Notes under the pieces: generated by a model
Told to the model about the DNA's origin: nothing
Seen by the model: only the letters and a program-made list of their open reading frames with translations
Database searches by the model: none
Position numbers and translations under genes: made by a program
Assembly: GCA_023678885.1 (NCBI GenBank)
Contig: CM042955.1
Span: forward strand, 22,517,835 to 22,581,834
DNA: 64,000 bases
Direction of reading: 5' to 3'
DNA from: Pogostemon cablin
Lineage: Eukaryota > Streptophyta > Magnoliopsida > Lamiales > Lamiaceae
In this document: positions 23,145-34,264 of the stretch, in pieces
How the letters are laid out: each line of letters opens with the position of its first letter
Numbering within the stretch: the first letter of the stretch is position 1

Positions 23145-23900
23145 AGCGGGTGTGTTATTCCTGATTTTGATTTGGGGGCTACACATTTGGGAAAAAAATT
23201 CCTATTTGTATCCCCTATTATACACGCACGTCCATTTTCACGTGGTAAAGTAAACAAAACAAGTGGAAAACAAAACAAAAATGTAAACCAGAGAGCGTAT
23301 AATTATTTATTATTATTATTATTATCATCATAATTATAATATTATTTTCCTATTATACATGTCTGTTCTTTTTTTTCCTTTTATTATACTTCAAATCTGT
23401 AAGGTAATATGTAGTGTATAATGATAATTAATTATAACATCGTTTAAATATTTTAATTTCTCAAAAATATATTATAAAAGATTTCTCAATATCTTTTTTA
23501 CATGATTAAATATAATTAATTTTATTAAAAATGGTAAAAAAAAAATGTGTTGTTTTATCCACATATTTATTATTAATTAGTTAAACAATAAATAAAATAA
23601 AATAAAATGGAAATTTTAATACTATTTTAATTTTAGTTGCATGGTTAAAGCATCTCCAAAAGATTCTGTATAATTTGAGGAGGATTTTAAGTAATATAAA
23701 GAACTTTTAAAATTTAAAGTGGTGTATTTTTATTCAACCCCAATAGCTTCTTTATATTTTTTTACTTCTCAATGCTTATTTATTACGTGTGCTCCTCCCC
23801 ATATTTTATGTTTCCTCCTAATTTTTTTATCATTTCCCTCTACAATTATTTTAGATCTTTATATCTTTTGAAGGAGGGATAATAAGCACAAAAAATTTAT
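23145..23900. other. AT-rich non-coding; possible Harbinger end near 23646
   Basis: This holds the 5' flank of the GRF gene, a (TTA)n run at about 23306-23332, and then AT-rich DNA. TAAAGCATCTCCAAAAG near 23646 resembles the terminal sequences of some PIF/Harbinger elements, but its partner was not found. Confidence 0.3.
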
Positions 23901-23904
23901 AACA

Positions 23905-24250
23905 ATCCAAGAATTAGCAAGGAAAGATGTTGAACGAGCATTTGGAGTATTGCAATCACGATTTGCAATTATACGTGGACAGCACGATTTTGGCATCTTG
24001 AGACTTTGAAAGATATTATGAAGACTTGTATTCTATTACATAATATGATTGTTGAGGATGAAAGGGATGTTAGAGAATTGGACTTTGGATATGATATACT
24101 TGACGATGCAATTCCAGCGGTGTCTGTTTCGCATGATCATACCAATGAATTTATGATGTTATTCAATCTCATCGTCGAATTAGGGATAGGAATACTCATT
24201 CTCAGCTCCAAAATGATCTTATTGAGCATATATGGGAGATGCATGATCTG
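23905..24250 (+). pseudogene. PIF/Harbinger transposase (DDE_Tnp_4, HARBI1-like) C-terminal relic
   Basis: Pieces in shifting plus-strand frames read ARKDVERAFGVLQSRFAIIR, then TLKDIMKTCILLHNMIVEDE, then NTHSQLQNDLIEHIWEMHD. These are the last conserved blocks of plant Harbinger transposases, including the RAFG and CxxLHNMxxED motifs. A TGA lies after GILRL (near 24006) and frame changes join the blocks. The N-terminal catalytic Asp regions are absent upstream, so the copy is truncated and dead. Harbinger elements encode a second, Myb/SANT-like protein, and relics of one follow on the minus strand. Confidence 0.75.
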
Positions 24251-24954
24251 ATATGTAAACTTGTTTTGTTATGAGAAAACTCATTTCGTTGTTTTTTATT
24301 ATAAATATTTTTTTATTAATATAATAAGTATGAGATTATATTTTGACAATTTGCACAACTTAGTATATTGTTAATAAAATGTCGATATAATTTTTATTTT
24401 TTATTTTTGACATTTTCTTATTCAATTACGATTTTAATTAATTTTTATTTTTATTTTTGACATTTTCTTATTCAATTAGGATTTTAATTAATTCCTAAAG
24501 ATACATGTTAGTGCTTATTTATAACTTATATTTTGTTTTATTATAATAGGTATGAGATAATATATTTTGAAGATTCTCAAAACTTATATATTGTTGATAA
24601 AATGTCAATATAACTTTTATTTTTAGAAAATGGAAATAAGAATAAAATATTCAACGATTAAGATTACTTTTATTCTTCTCATTAAATTTTTTACAAGTAT
24701 ATAAATGTATAGAGAACTATATTATTTATAATGAAAATTTATATAAATAATTAAGATGACTTGTATTAGTTATAATATTTTCAACAATACATAATAACCA
24801 TAAAATTAAAATAAAGATATATTAACCATAATATAATTACTTCGATTAACAGATCAAAGATTACGAAATTAAAATTTAAAAACTAATTAAAAGTAAATAA
24901 AACATATTAATGAAAAAAAAAGCAACATAATATCCGATAATTTTGGCCAAAAAA
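24251..24954. other. AT-rich non-coding with a short tandem duplication
   Basis: No gene is seen. A unit reading GACATTTTCTTATTCAATTA followed by GATTTTAATTAATT occurs twice in tandem (about 24409-24450 and 24459-24500). Confidence 0.4.
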
Positions 24955-25278
24955 TTCCTTAATTGCAGAACCCCATCTTCCTTCTCCGGCAGGCCAACTT
25001 CAACATCTTCACATCAATTTTCACCCACGGATGACTGAGTACCAGCGGCGGGTCCTGCCTCATTGCGTGCTGGCTCATCTTTGACACCCATTAGCAGACT
25101 GTCGCAGTTGGGTGCCTCCGTGAATAGCATTTCCAAGCGATCGAACTCCGGCTCTCCATGATAATATTAGCAGCGCAATAAGTGATCAGTCTGCATTTTT
25201 TCGATTCAATTTACATAAAAAGAGCACGATTTAATTTCATTCATTCTCAAGATTAGTCTGTTTAGAGTGAAAAAACTA
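24955..25278 (-). pseudogene. Myb/SANT-like (Harbinger ORF1-type) gene relic, 3' part
   Basis: The minus strand at about 24960-25170 reads EPEFDRLEMLFTEAPNCD, then PARNEAGPAAGTQSS and VEVGLPEKEDG. This acidic, low-complexity C-terminus with a 'xxLxxLF' block resembles plant Harbinger Myb/SANT-like accessory proteins. The right edge (25274-25278, AACTA) is the TSD of the Athila-like insertion. The N-terminal part is found beyond it at 33618-34031, so the gene was cut in two. Confidence 0.5.
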
Positions 25279-26865
25279 TGATATGTTTTTTCTGCGCACT
25301 ATACTTTAATCCTCAAGTATAAGGATGTCAATTGTAGCAGCAAGTTCCCAAGTTAAATTATCGATCCCACTATAAATTACTATTTAATAAGAATCTAGTA
25401 ACCAAATTTTCAAGAGTTGAATTAATTATCTAAAGTACGAAAATAATAAATAACTAAATTAATTAAAAGCAATAAAAATAAAAGCAAGTTTTAACCAAGA
25501 GATGACGAACAGTTCTAAAGTATCAGGTATTGACCAATTAATTTGGGTTATTAAACTTACGATTGCTCATTCATGCTGTTTCATTGAAAATACACCACAT
25601 ATCTCTATTATCCCACCGAATATGATTCGATTCAAAGCTAACAGTCTAATCTGGTTTAAATCCTAAGGTGCGCAAATATTACCAAGCCTTATTCCTAGAT
25701 ACTAATCAAAGCAAGCAACAATACCTCCGGATGGTAAGCCCGACTAACAAGATATTTTCTGAAATTACTACAAGGCTCTATTCACTTCCTACTTGATTGT
25801 CTAATTGCATTGTTCCACTAAACTAATCAAGTATTTGATTTACCAGTTCATGAAATTAAAGTGTATAGCGGAACTACTTCAATCCCTAACAGATAGACAA
25901 TACCAATCATGAACGTACATAAGCTAATACAATAATTCAAGCATTATAGTGGATGTCATTAATATATTATGAAGACGTTACGAAGTAGATAAGCAAGTCT
26001 GAATAAAATAAGTAAAATCAAAATCTCAACTGCATTAAATCCCAATCTTTGGTCTAAATCCCCAAATCAATTAAATCAATCCATCAAATCATAAAACTGT
26101 ATATAAAATTAGCCCATGAGGTCACAAGCAACACTCATGGCTACGCAATTCATACCAAAAATCAAAGTAAAAGAAAGAGAAAGATAAGAATTATGAAACC
26201 CTAGCATAAGCGTATTCTCGCGTTCCTTCTCCGTCTCTCCAATTGTTCGATTCTCCATTAATTAGCACTTGGAACCCTCTTGAAAGTGGATGAATGATGA
26301 AATCAGGTTGTTAATCTGATATGAAGGTGTTGGAGGTGTGAATTGATGATGAATTATGGATGGATTCTCTCCAATTTGTGTCTTGATCTCCCTAATTGTT
26401 TCTAGAACTGATGCAGGGCTTTTTCGCTATCGGCCTTGCTTCAAAAATGCGATCTGGATGTATATATACGCTGCTGCATTGAACAGGCCCCGTCTGGGCT
26501 CTGAACTGGGCTGCTCGGCACCCAGCTCACCTCGAGCTGGGCCTGAACCCAGCTGAGCGGCCTTCCATCTGGCTTTCCACGTCGACCCCTACTCGGCACA
26601 ATTTGACTCCACTCGGCTATCAGCTCAGCTCGAGCGGCTAGCCGAGCTGCTCCTGAGCTGGGCCGTTCCGGGTTTGTTTTGATCCTCTTTTGATCCTGTC
26701 CTGTTTTACCATGCTTCCTGCCTTCAAAACTCACAAAAACACCTTAATAGCCTCAAAAATCGTGTAAATACTTAAACATACACAATTCCATGCAAAAATG
26801 ATAAATTTCCTAAGCAAAATGGTGTAATGCTCACACATAATATGCGTGAAGTTCCACTCTCAATA
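25279..26865 (-). repeat. 3' LTR of the Athila-like element
   Basis: It begins TGATATGTTTTTTCTGCGC and ends CTCTCAATA (the partner ends CTCTCAACA). It lacks about 25 bp (GAGATAGCTAATTATTTATT region) present in the other LTR near 32097. A GC-rich block with CTCGGCT and GAGCTGGGC phrases occupies about 26480-26670. Open frames in this block are composition effects. Confidence 0.9.
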
Positions 26866-28623
26866 AACTCCCAAACTTACCTGTTGCTCGTCCCGAGGCA
26901 ACAACATTAAAAACCAATAGATTAATTGAGAGGAAATTTCACAGCAGAAAACATTCAAGACAATATAACAATTTAAATATCATACTTTAGATACAAGATA
27001 ACCATCCATCTAAAAACATACAATTCAAATTAACTATTTTACTCATTCGGAATGCTCATCCACCTATTCTCACAGGTAGTATTTACGCTAATCACTCAAG
27101 TGTGAGATATACACTTCAGGGTAAGGTGTTTACACTCAAAATCAATTCAAACACACGCGTAACCATAAGCTTGGCAATCATCTTAACTCTCGACTAATGG
27201 AATAATTTCAACAATAGGATCACAAAGGTCTTGCATTAGGTTGTAATGTTGGCTCTTTGGTAAAGGTAGGGAATATATGGATAAAGTGACTCAATCACCA
27301 GTAGAGAATCAAAGAAGACTAACAGCTTTTCAATAAACAGCTTCAATATCTTCTTTCTTCTTCAATGCTCTTCAATGATTCTCGCAACTTGATTCCTCCT
27401 TCACTTTTGAACACAATATCTTTACTTGAATTTTTTTTTCTTTTTCCTCTTTCTTTTTCTCTTGCTTTCTTTTTTTTCAAATAAGGGTACCAGTTTCAGG
27501 CACTACCCTTTTCATGGGGTACCAGTTTCGGGCACTACCCCTTTCATGCAATAGTTTAACCATTCTTCTCAACAAATTTTCATCACTTCCATCTTACTTC
27601 TCCTTTATATTCTTCACTACAAGACACCAACTTGACTCCTTCAACTCTCTACTAGGTAGGGATTTTTTAAGGCTAACAAAGGATCAATTGGCTTATCACG
27701 TAGGCTTCCAACAAATATGGCTCAAAGACTCAAAAGGATTGACTACGGATAATTTCAATAGGTAGGATAATAATATGGCTAGTGACTAATAAACAACAAA
27801 GATGGCCTAAGATTATTTCCCATTGTCTAATCAAACACGCAGCTTCAAGTAAGATATAAAGCCAAGTTTTAGAATACGTGTGTATGAACGACACTCACAA
27901 GAATAAACTGAATCATGCGACTTGTCATGATTTCAAAAGGCTCAAAATCTCACATGGATGTACGAATGAATGAGCAATCCTAATAAAGCTACATAACTAA
28001 TCTTCCTTGCACATAATCAAATTTCAAGCATCTCAATATCAAAGCACAATCTCAAACTGCTTCTCAACCACAATCATACATCATGAACCTATAACACATA
28101 ACTCTATGAATAACACCATGAACTCCTAATCAACAATCCAGTATCATCCATCCCATTAACAGTAACAGAACACAATATAATACCCTCAAGTGCTAAGAAA
28201 AATCAAAAAATCATCACAGAGATCCATAAATCGACTATACTAACACTAGGACTAACAAATAATAAACACCACAAAACAAGATACGAAACCTGGAAAATCG
28301 CAAAAAAAAAATCAAACCCTCAACATTCTCAAATAAATCAAAAATATTAAGAATCCGCAAAAAAATCGACCCTCCAAGCAACAACACAATGCAAAAATTT
28401 TACTTTGGTACTACAAGACAAGGTATGTATATAACCTCCCCCAAAACTTAGATCAAACAAAGTGAGAAACTAAGTTTGCAAAGAAGTATATACCGTAGTC
28501 GAGCAATACCTAATAAAATTACTACACCAACATAGACATATAAAAGCAAGTAAAATGGGAGGGACAGCCCCAACAGGCGCTCATATTTAACGTCGAAGAG
28601 TCACGACGGATACCTCTTTTCAA
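26866..28623 (-). other. Athila-like 3' non-coding region (RT/IN missing)
   Basis: No polymerase, RNase H or integrase motif is seen in any frame. The purine-rich tract (minus strand AAGTTTGGGAG) lies at the left edge. At about 27486-27550 a 31-32 bp unit, GGGTACCAGTTTCGGGCACT followed by ACCC, is tandemly doubled. The rest is AT-rich. Confidence 0.6.
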
Positions 28624-29995
28624 CTACTGGATCGGAGGACAGTCTTTTCGCATCCTTACTTTCAAGTACTTCCATCCCCTCTTATTTTCTGCACCAACCA
28701 TGTCACCCTTCTTTGTTATAGAAACAGGAACCTTAGAATCTCTTCTCTCCTGTGATTGTTTCGAGTCCTTCTTGTCAATCCTCCACTCAATTGTAGGCTC
28801 AACCTGCGTAGCAAAACTAGGATTAAACAAGTTAGAATTTTCAATGCTAATATAAGAATGAAAATCTGGAGGTAAGTTTGGAGGCTTCAGATATGGATCA
28901 TCAATCGTTCCTGCAACCAAATGATTATCAAACATTACATTAGAGTTAGTAGTAGGAAAAGTAAGAGATACGCTTGTTGATACGATCTCTTCTACCACTT
29001 CAATTCTTTGACTCTCATGCTTCTCTTCCTTGGCAGCAGGCTTCATCTCCTCCTCAAACGTAGACTTCATATTCTGATTCACCCTAGCATCACCCAATGC
29101 AAGTAAATTCTCAAGATAATCAATACATGCATCGTTAGATAAACTCTCAAACTCTGCATCAGATAAGGTGAAATTCTCCACTACTTCCACAACATTACAT
29201 TGCTGCTGATCTGCAGGCCACTGCTTCTCCTTATTAAAAGAAAAGACAATCTCCTTATCATTGGCCCTCAACCTCAATTCTCCTTTGAACACATCAATCA
29301 GAGTCCTTCCAGTTGCAAAGAATGGACGCCCCAAGATCAGAGGCACTCCATCCTTGTCATCCTCCATATCAAGAAAGGAAATCCATAGGAAAAGTCAAAT
29401 TCAACACCTTCACTAGCACATCTTCAATAACTCCCTCAGGGTATGTCAACGACCGATCTGCTAACTGTAGGGCAACAGACATAGGTTTTAACTCCCCCAA
29501 AATAAGCTTCTTGAACACTGATAAAGACATCAAATTTATACTAGCTCCTAAATCACACAGTGCTCTCCTAGATGGTCCTTTTCCAATTTCACAGGGAATG
29601 ATGAAGCTCCCTGGATCCTTCAATTTTTCTAGAAGCTTCTTCTGAATAATGGAGCTATAATTCTCAGTCAGGTTCACTGTCTCCATACTGTCAATCTTTC
29701 TCTTTCTGGAGAAGAGTTCCTTGATTAACCTTGCATAATGTGGCATCTCTTCCAATGCTTCCGAGAAAGGAATAGTGACTTGGACATCTCTTATGACATC
29801 AGTGAACTTACGAAACTTCTTATCCAGGCTCTTTGACAAGAATCTTTGAGAGAAAGGAATTGGTACCTTTATTATCGGAAGTCCCAAACTATCTCTCTCG
29901 AATACCACTTCCGCTTCTCTCAGTTTCTTAGCTCTCTGCCACTTTTTATTAGCAATTTCCAATTCTGACTGACTTTGAACAGAATACGAATGCAC
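28624..29995 (-). pseudogene. Athila-type retropepsin (aspartic protease) region of gag-pol
   Basis: The first frame (29995-29369) holds MPHYARLIKELFSRKRK, DPGSFIIPCEIGKGPSRRAL, the retropepsin active-site motif CDLGASINLM, and LADRSLTYPEGVIEDVLVKV. A one-base frameshift near 29370-29387 leads to the second frame (29367-28624) with GVPLILGRPFFATGRTLIDV, the hydrophobic-ILGRPFL-type protease motif, and GELRLRANDKE. An acidic linker ending CPPIQ follows. These blocks are typical of Athila-lineage gypsy proteases. Polymerase should follow directly but does not. The protein would not be made intact. Confidence 0.85.
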
Positions 29996-30009
29996 TGGAA
30001 ATCCCGAAG

Positions 30010-30230
30010 GACTGCTTGTCGGCTCACTCGGCTCGAGCGGTGCACCAAACTAGCCGAGTGGGGTCTAGTTCGAACCAGAGGAGCCTTCTGAACCGATTTG
30101 TACCCCACTCGGCTACAACTCGGCCAGTTCAGAGACTGGCTCGGCTCGAGCTGGCTGCCGAGCTGCGTCTGAGTGGCTCGATTCCTCCCCTGTTCCGTCC
30201 TGCTTCTGTTCTGCATTATTCTGAATCAGT
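30010..30230. repeat. LTR-like GC-rich fragment inserted between gag and protease
   Basis: This stretch parallels the GC-rich core of the element's own LTRs (about 26480-26720 and 33240-33480) in the same direction. Shared phrases include CCCCACTCGGCTA, CTCGGCTCGAGC, GCCGAGCTG, and a downstream CCTGTT..TCCTGC. It is much more diverged from the LTRs than they are from each other. It interrupts the gag-protease reading frame with stops. Confidence 0.6.
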
Positions 30231-30432
30231 TCTGTTACGTTCCATATTAGTTCTGGACCTTTACACTGCTTCCCGAACCTCAAAGTGATCACATTTGCAC
30301 TCTCTTTTGGGTTGATTTTTGTATCTGATGGAAATTCTCCTCCTGAATCTGCTGCTGCTGTTGATTTACCATAGTAGAGATCTGACCCATAGAATATGTG
30401 AGACTCTGCAACTGCTTATTGACTTCTTCATG

Positions 30433-31875
30433 CTACTTTGTCATATTCGAATCAATGAGTACAATGCAGTTGTTAATCTTGTCAATATCTCTATCAATTT
30501 TCTTCATATTCCTGGCCAACACTTCATCAATACTAGCCTTTCCTTCTTCAGTCCTGGCACCATGGTCAAAATTAGGAGGATACGGAACTGCATTATTTGG
30601 ATTTGAATAAGAGAAGTTCTCATGCCTCTGATTCTGCCAATTGCCTTCTTGATTATTAGGACCTCCCCCTTGGTTATTCCTTTGGTTCGAATTACCTTGA
30701 GGGTACATATTTCCTTGCCAATTTTGAGGGGTTCTTGAACCTTGAAGACTCTGCCCCATAGCCCAATTAGCATCCTCGACCTCTTGAAGGTTCATCACCA
30801 CATCATCACCAGCAGGCCCTCGGTTGACTCCCCCATTGTTACATGATATCAGAGTAACCAGATGCGTGTTCATCTATTCCAATTGAGTGATAACTTTATC
30901 ATTCTTATAAGCTTCAAAAAATTTCTCTTCAACCTTTGTAACTTTGCCAAGTATGTAAGTCCCTTGGATCCTCTCAGATGGCCAATCCCTTGAGTTCAAA
31001 GAGATTTCATCAAATAATTTTTCTACGACATTAGATGTTTTGCCAAAGATTATTCCTCCAGCAGAAGCATCAACCAACACTCTCGATTCGTTGTCAAGGC
31101 CATTATATAAGACACTGATGAGTTGAGACTTTTTAAATCCATGATGTGGGCATCTTCTCAGTGTATCAGTGAATCTTTCCCAAGCCTCTCCAAACGATTC
31201 ATCTCTTCTCTGCTTGAATTGATTGATCTCCTGTTTCAGTAATAGAACCTTACCCGGTGGCATAAATCGATCCACAAACAACTGCTGCAACTCAGTCCAG
31301 TTTGAACACCTATCTCTCTTCAACTTATCATATCACTCCCTTGCCTTATCAACCAATGAAAACTGAAAAAGCCTCATTTTTCATCTATCATTAGTAGCAT
31401 CAGCAGCTTTCACTGTATCCATGTAGCTGTTGAAACGTTTAAGATGACAGTAGGGCTCATTAAAAATGCCTCCGGCGAAGGGATTTCTCTCCATCATATT
31501 AATCAGGGTTGGCCTTATGTCATTCATTTCATCAGCTTGAATGGCTCCAACTACGCTCGATCCTCCTAGATTAGTGGACTTGAATGTATCTCAGATGACG
31601 ATGTCATCCTCATCAGTTCTATCCACCATACTTGATATCTCCGATTCTGATTCGGATTCTGATTCAGCCTTTTCTGGGTCAACCTAATTTTCTATCTGCT
31701 CTGTGACCTCCTCTACAACTACTTTAGGATCCGGTATCTCCGTTTTCTTCTTCGGAAGTGGAACCTTGGAAGCTGTAGAAGGTACTTTGAGATTCCTAAC
31801 TGCTACTCTCATTTTCCTTGCAGACGCTTCAACTTTTGGATCAAATTGAGATCTTGCGTTCCCTTCTTTGACCTA
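30433..31875 (-). pseudogene. Athila-type gag pseudogene
   Basis: The minus strand reads a basic N-terminus (about 31870-31700), then MNDIRPTLINMMERNPFAGG, then the retrotransposon gag core. The core includes WTELQQLFVDRFMPPGK, LLKQEINQFKQRRDESFGEA, WERFTDTLRRCPHHGF, LISVLYNGLDNESRVLVDA and GGIIFGK, as in Athila gag proteins. A Gln/Asn/Gly-rich tail follows (NWQNQRHENF), then the GKASIDEVLARNMKKIDRDI region. In-frame stops occur near 31685, 31590, 31380, 31333, 30874 and 30433. Several sit where a Trp, Arg or Gln codon is expected. The gene is dead but recently so, because the frame is otherwise continuous. Confidence 0.85.
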
Positions 31876-31977
31876 GTAAGCATGCAACTCAAGAAGAATT
31901 CAAGTTAAAAACAATTAAATCTCAACAAAATATCCTAATTAAATAAGTAATAAAAGATAAATAAACAATTAAAATTG

Positions 31978-31997
31978 TCCCCAGCACAACAGCGCCA
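31978..31997 (-). other. Primer-binding site (tRNA-Asp type)
   Basis: On the minus strand TGGCGCTGTTGTGCTGGGGA follows the 5' LTR by a few bases. It resembles the TGGCGCC-GTTGCC-GGGGA primer site, complementary to tRNA-Asp, that is usual in Athila-lineage elements, with a few mismatches. Confidence 0.75.
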
Positions 31998-32003
31998 TAA
32001 ACT

Positions 32004-33617
32004 TGATAGGCTTTTTCTGCGCACTATAATTTAATCCTCAAGTATAAGGATGTCAATTGTAGCAGCAAGTTCCCAAGTTAAATTATCGATCCCACTGAGA
32101 TAGCTAATTATTTATTTATTCTATAAATTACTATTTAATAAGAATCTAGTAACCAAATTTTCAAGAGTTGTTGTGAATTAATTATCTAAAGTACGAAAAT
32201 AAAAAATAACTAAATTAATTAAAAGCAGTAAAAATAAAAGCAAGTTTTAACCAAGAGATGACGAACAATTCTAAGGTATCAGGTATTGACTAATTAATTT
32301 GGGTTATTAAACTTACGATTGCTGATTCATGTTGTTTCACTGATAATACACCACATATCCCTATTATCCCACCGAATATGATTCGATTCAAAGCTAACAG
32401 TCTAATCTGGTTTAAATCCTAAGGTGCGTTAATATTACCAAGCCTTATTCCTAGATACTAATCAAAGCAAGCAACAATACTTCCAGATGGTAAGCCCGAC
32501 TAACAAGATATTTTCTGTAATTACTACAAGGCTCTATTCACTTCCTACTTGATTGTCTAATTGCATTGTTCCACTAAACTAATCAAGTATTTGATTTACC
32601 AGTTCATGGAATTAAAGTGTTTATAGCGGAACTACTTCAATCCCTAACAGATAGACAATACCAATCATGAACACACACAAGCTAACACAACAATTCAAGC
32701 ATTATAGCGGATGTCATGAATATATTATGAAGACGTTATGAAGCAGATAAGAAAGTCTGAATAAAATAAGTAAAATCAAAAGCTCAACTGCATAAAATCT
32801 CAATCTTTGGTCTAAATCCCCAAATCAATTAAATCAATCCATCAAACCCTAGAACTGTATATAAAATTAGCCCATGAGATCACAAGCAACACTCATGGCT
32901 AAGCAATTCATACCAAAAATCAAAGTAAAAGAAAGAGAAAGATAAGAATTATAAAACCCTAGCGTAAGCGTAGTCTCGCGTTCCTTCTCCATCTCTCCAA
33001 TTGCTCGATTCTCCCTTAATTAGCACTTGGAACCCTCTTGAAAGTGGATGGATGATGAAATCAGGTTGTTAATCTGATATGAAAATGTTGGAGGTGTAAA
33101 TTGATGATGAATTATGGATGGGTTCTCTCCAATTTATGTCTTGATCTCTCTAATTGTTTCTAAAACTGATGCAGGACTTTTTCGCGATCGACTTTGCTTC
33201 AAAAACGCGATTTGGATGTATATATACGCTGCTGCATCGAACAGGCCTCGACTGGGCTCTGAACTGGGCTGCTCGGCACCCAGCTCGGCTCAAGCTAGGC
33301 CTGAACCCAGTCGAGCGGCCTTCCATCTAGCTTGCCATATCACTGGGGTCCAGGTGGGACCCCACTCGGCTATCAGCTCGGCTCGAGCGGCTCGCCAAGC
33401 TACTCCCGAGCTGGGCCATTCCGGGTCTGTTTTGCTCCTCTTTCGATCCTGCCCTGTTTTACCCTGTTTCCTGCCTTCAAAACTCACAAAAATACCTTAA
33501 TAGCCTCAAAATCGTGTAAATACTTAAACATACACAATTCCATGCAAAAATGATAAATTTCCTAAGCAAACCGGTGTAATGCGCACACATAAAATGCGTG
33601 AAATTTCACTCTCAACA
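32004..33617 (-). repeat. 5' LTR of the Athila-like element
   Basis: This LTR of 1,614 bp begins TGATAGGCTTTTTCTGCGC in plus orientation and ends CTCTCAACA. Compared with the left LTR it has scattered substitutions (a few percent by eye in the first 350 bp) and an extra ~25 bp near 32097. The frame at 33114-33500 is not a gene. Confidence 0.9.
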
Positions 33618-34031
33618 AACTACATCTATTACCTCAATTGCGGTTTCCCAGACATCATCGGTAGCCATTACTCGATTCATTCTTCTGTCTCAGTAGACTC
33701 TCGGCGACATCGACAATAGCCTTTTGAAACTGAGGTACCGGATCCTCAGTTTTGACAGCCTCTCAATGCAGTCCATCTATGTAAATGCGGTGTCAAACAA
33801 GGTATTGAGGACAGTTGTCGCCCGCCCACATGCCGCAGAGTTGAATTCCATCGGGCCGAATTCACTAATTTTCTTGCAATGTAACAAAGTGTTGATGAAG
33901 CATGCATCTCTCTCGGCTGTCCACTGCGTGCCCTCATAAAATATTTTGTAATGGCTGATTAACTCCATTGCAGATTGAAGATGGAGGAGGCTGAATTGAA
34001 GAAGTGAATAACTAAGAAGTAATTGGGCCAC
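33618..34031 (-). pseudogene. Myb/SANT-like (Harbinger ORF1-type) gene relic, 5' part
   Basis: A minus-strand frame from 34031 reads QWTAERDACFINTLLHCKK and then GPMEFNSAACGRATTVLN. The spacing of the Trp, Asp/Glu and FI-x-LL residues is that of the plant Myb/SANT-like DNA-binding domain. The frame then decays (stops at about 33777 and 33746 in two frames). Residues continuing toward 33640 (MATDD, WETAIEV) lead into the Athila TSD at 33618-33622. The C-terminal part lies at 24955-25278. This domain in Harbinger elements helps the transposase bind DNA. Confidence 0.5.
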
Positions 34032-34264
34032 TTAAATAGAAAATTACATAGTGGAGTGGGGAGGATGTGGATTATGCGTATGTAAACAGTGGAAAATGTG
34101 AAGGGTTGTGAATGGATCAGACTATTGGCACGTTACTAATCTCAACCGTCGCATTATTTACTGCGATATTCTCCACTGATAAATGGAAAACAGAGGGTCG
34201 CGTCTAATATCTACCTTTCTGCTTCTATTCATGATGACTGTTGAGATGTATCAATAAAGTTGTA
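34032..34264. other. Non-coding flank of the Myb/SANT-like relic
   Basis: I see no gene or repeat here. It should contain the promoter side of the minus-strand Harbinger ORF1 and possibly the outer end of the element, but no TIR was recognised. Confidence 0.3.

Larger units (their letters stand above)
25279..33617 (-). mobile_element. Athila-like Ty3/gypsy element, non-autonomous (gag-protease only), minus orientation
   Basis: The element spans 8,339 bp, with a 5-bp TSD AACTA at 25274-25278 and 33618-33622 and LTRs of 1,587 bp (left) and 1,614 bp (right). A tRNA-Asp-type primer-binding site sits beside the right LTR, so the right LTR is 5'. The interior encodes an Athila-type gag and an aspartic protease region with stops. 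Between the protease region and the 3' LTR there are 1.76 kb with no reverse transcriptase, RNase H or integrase. LTR divergence is visibly greater than in the copia element, with many substitutions and a ~25-bp indel. It would depend on a related autonomous element for movement. Confidence 0.9.
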
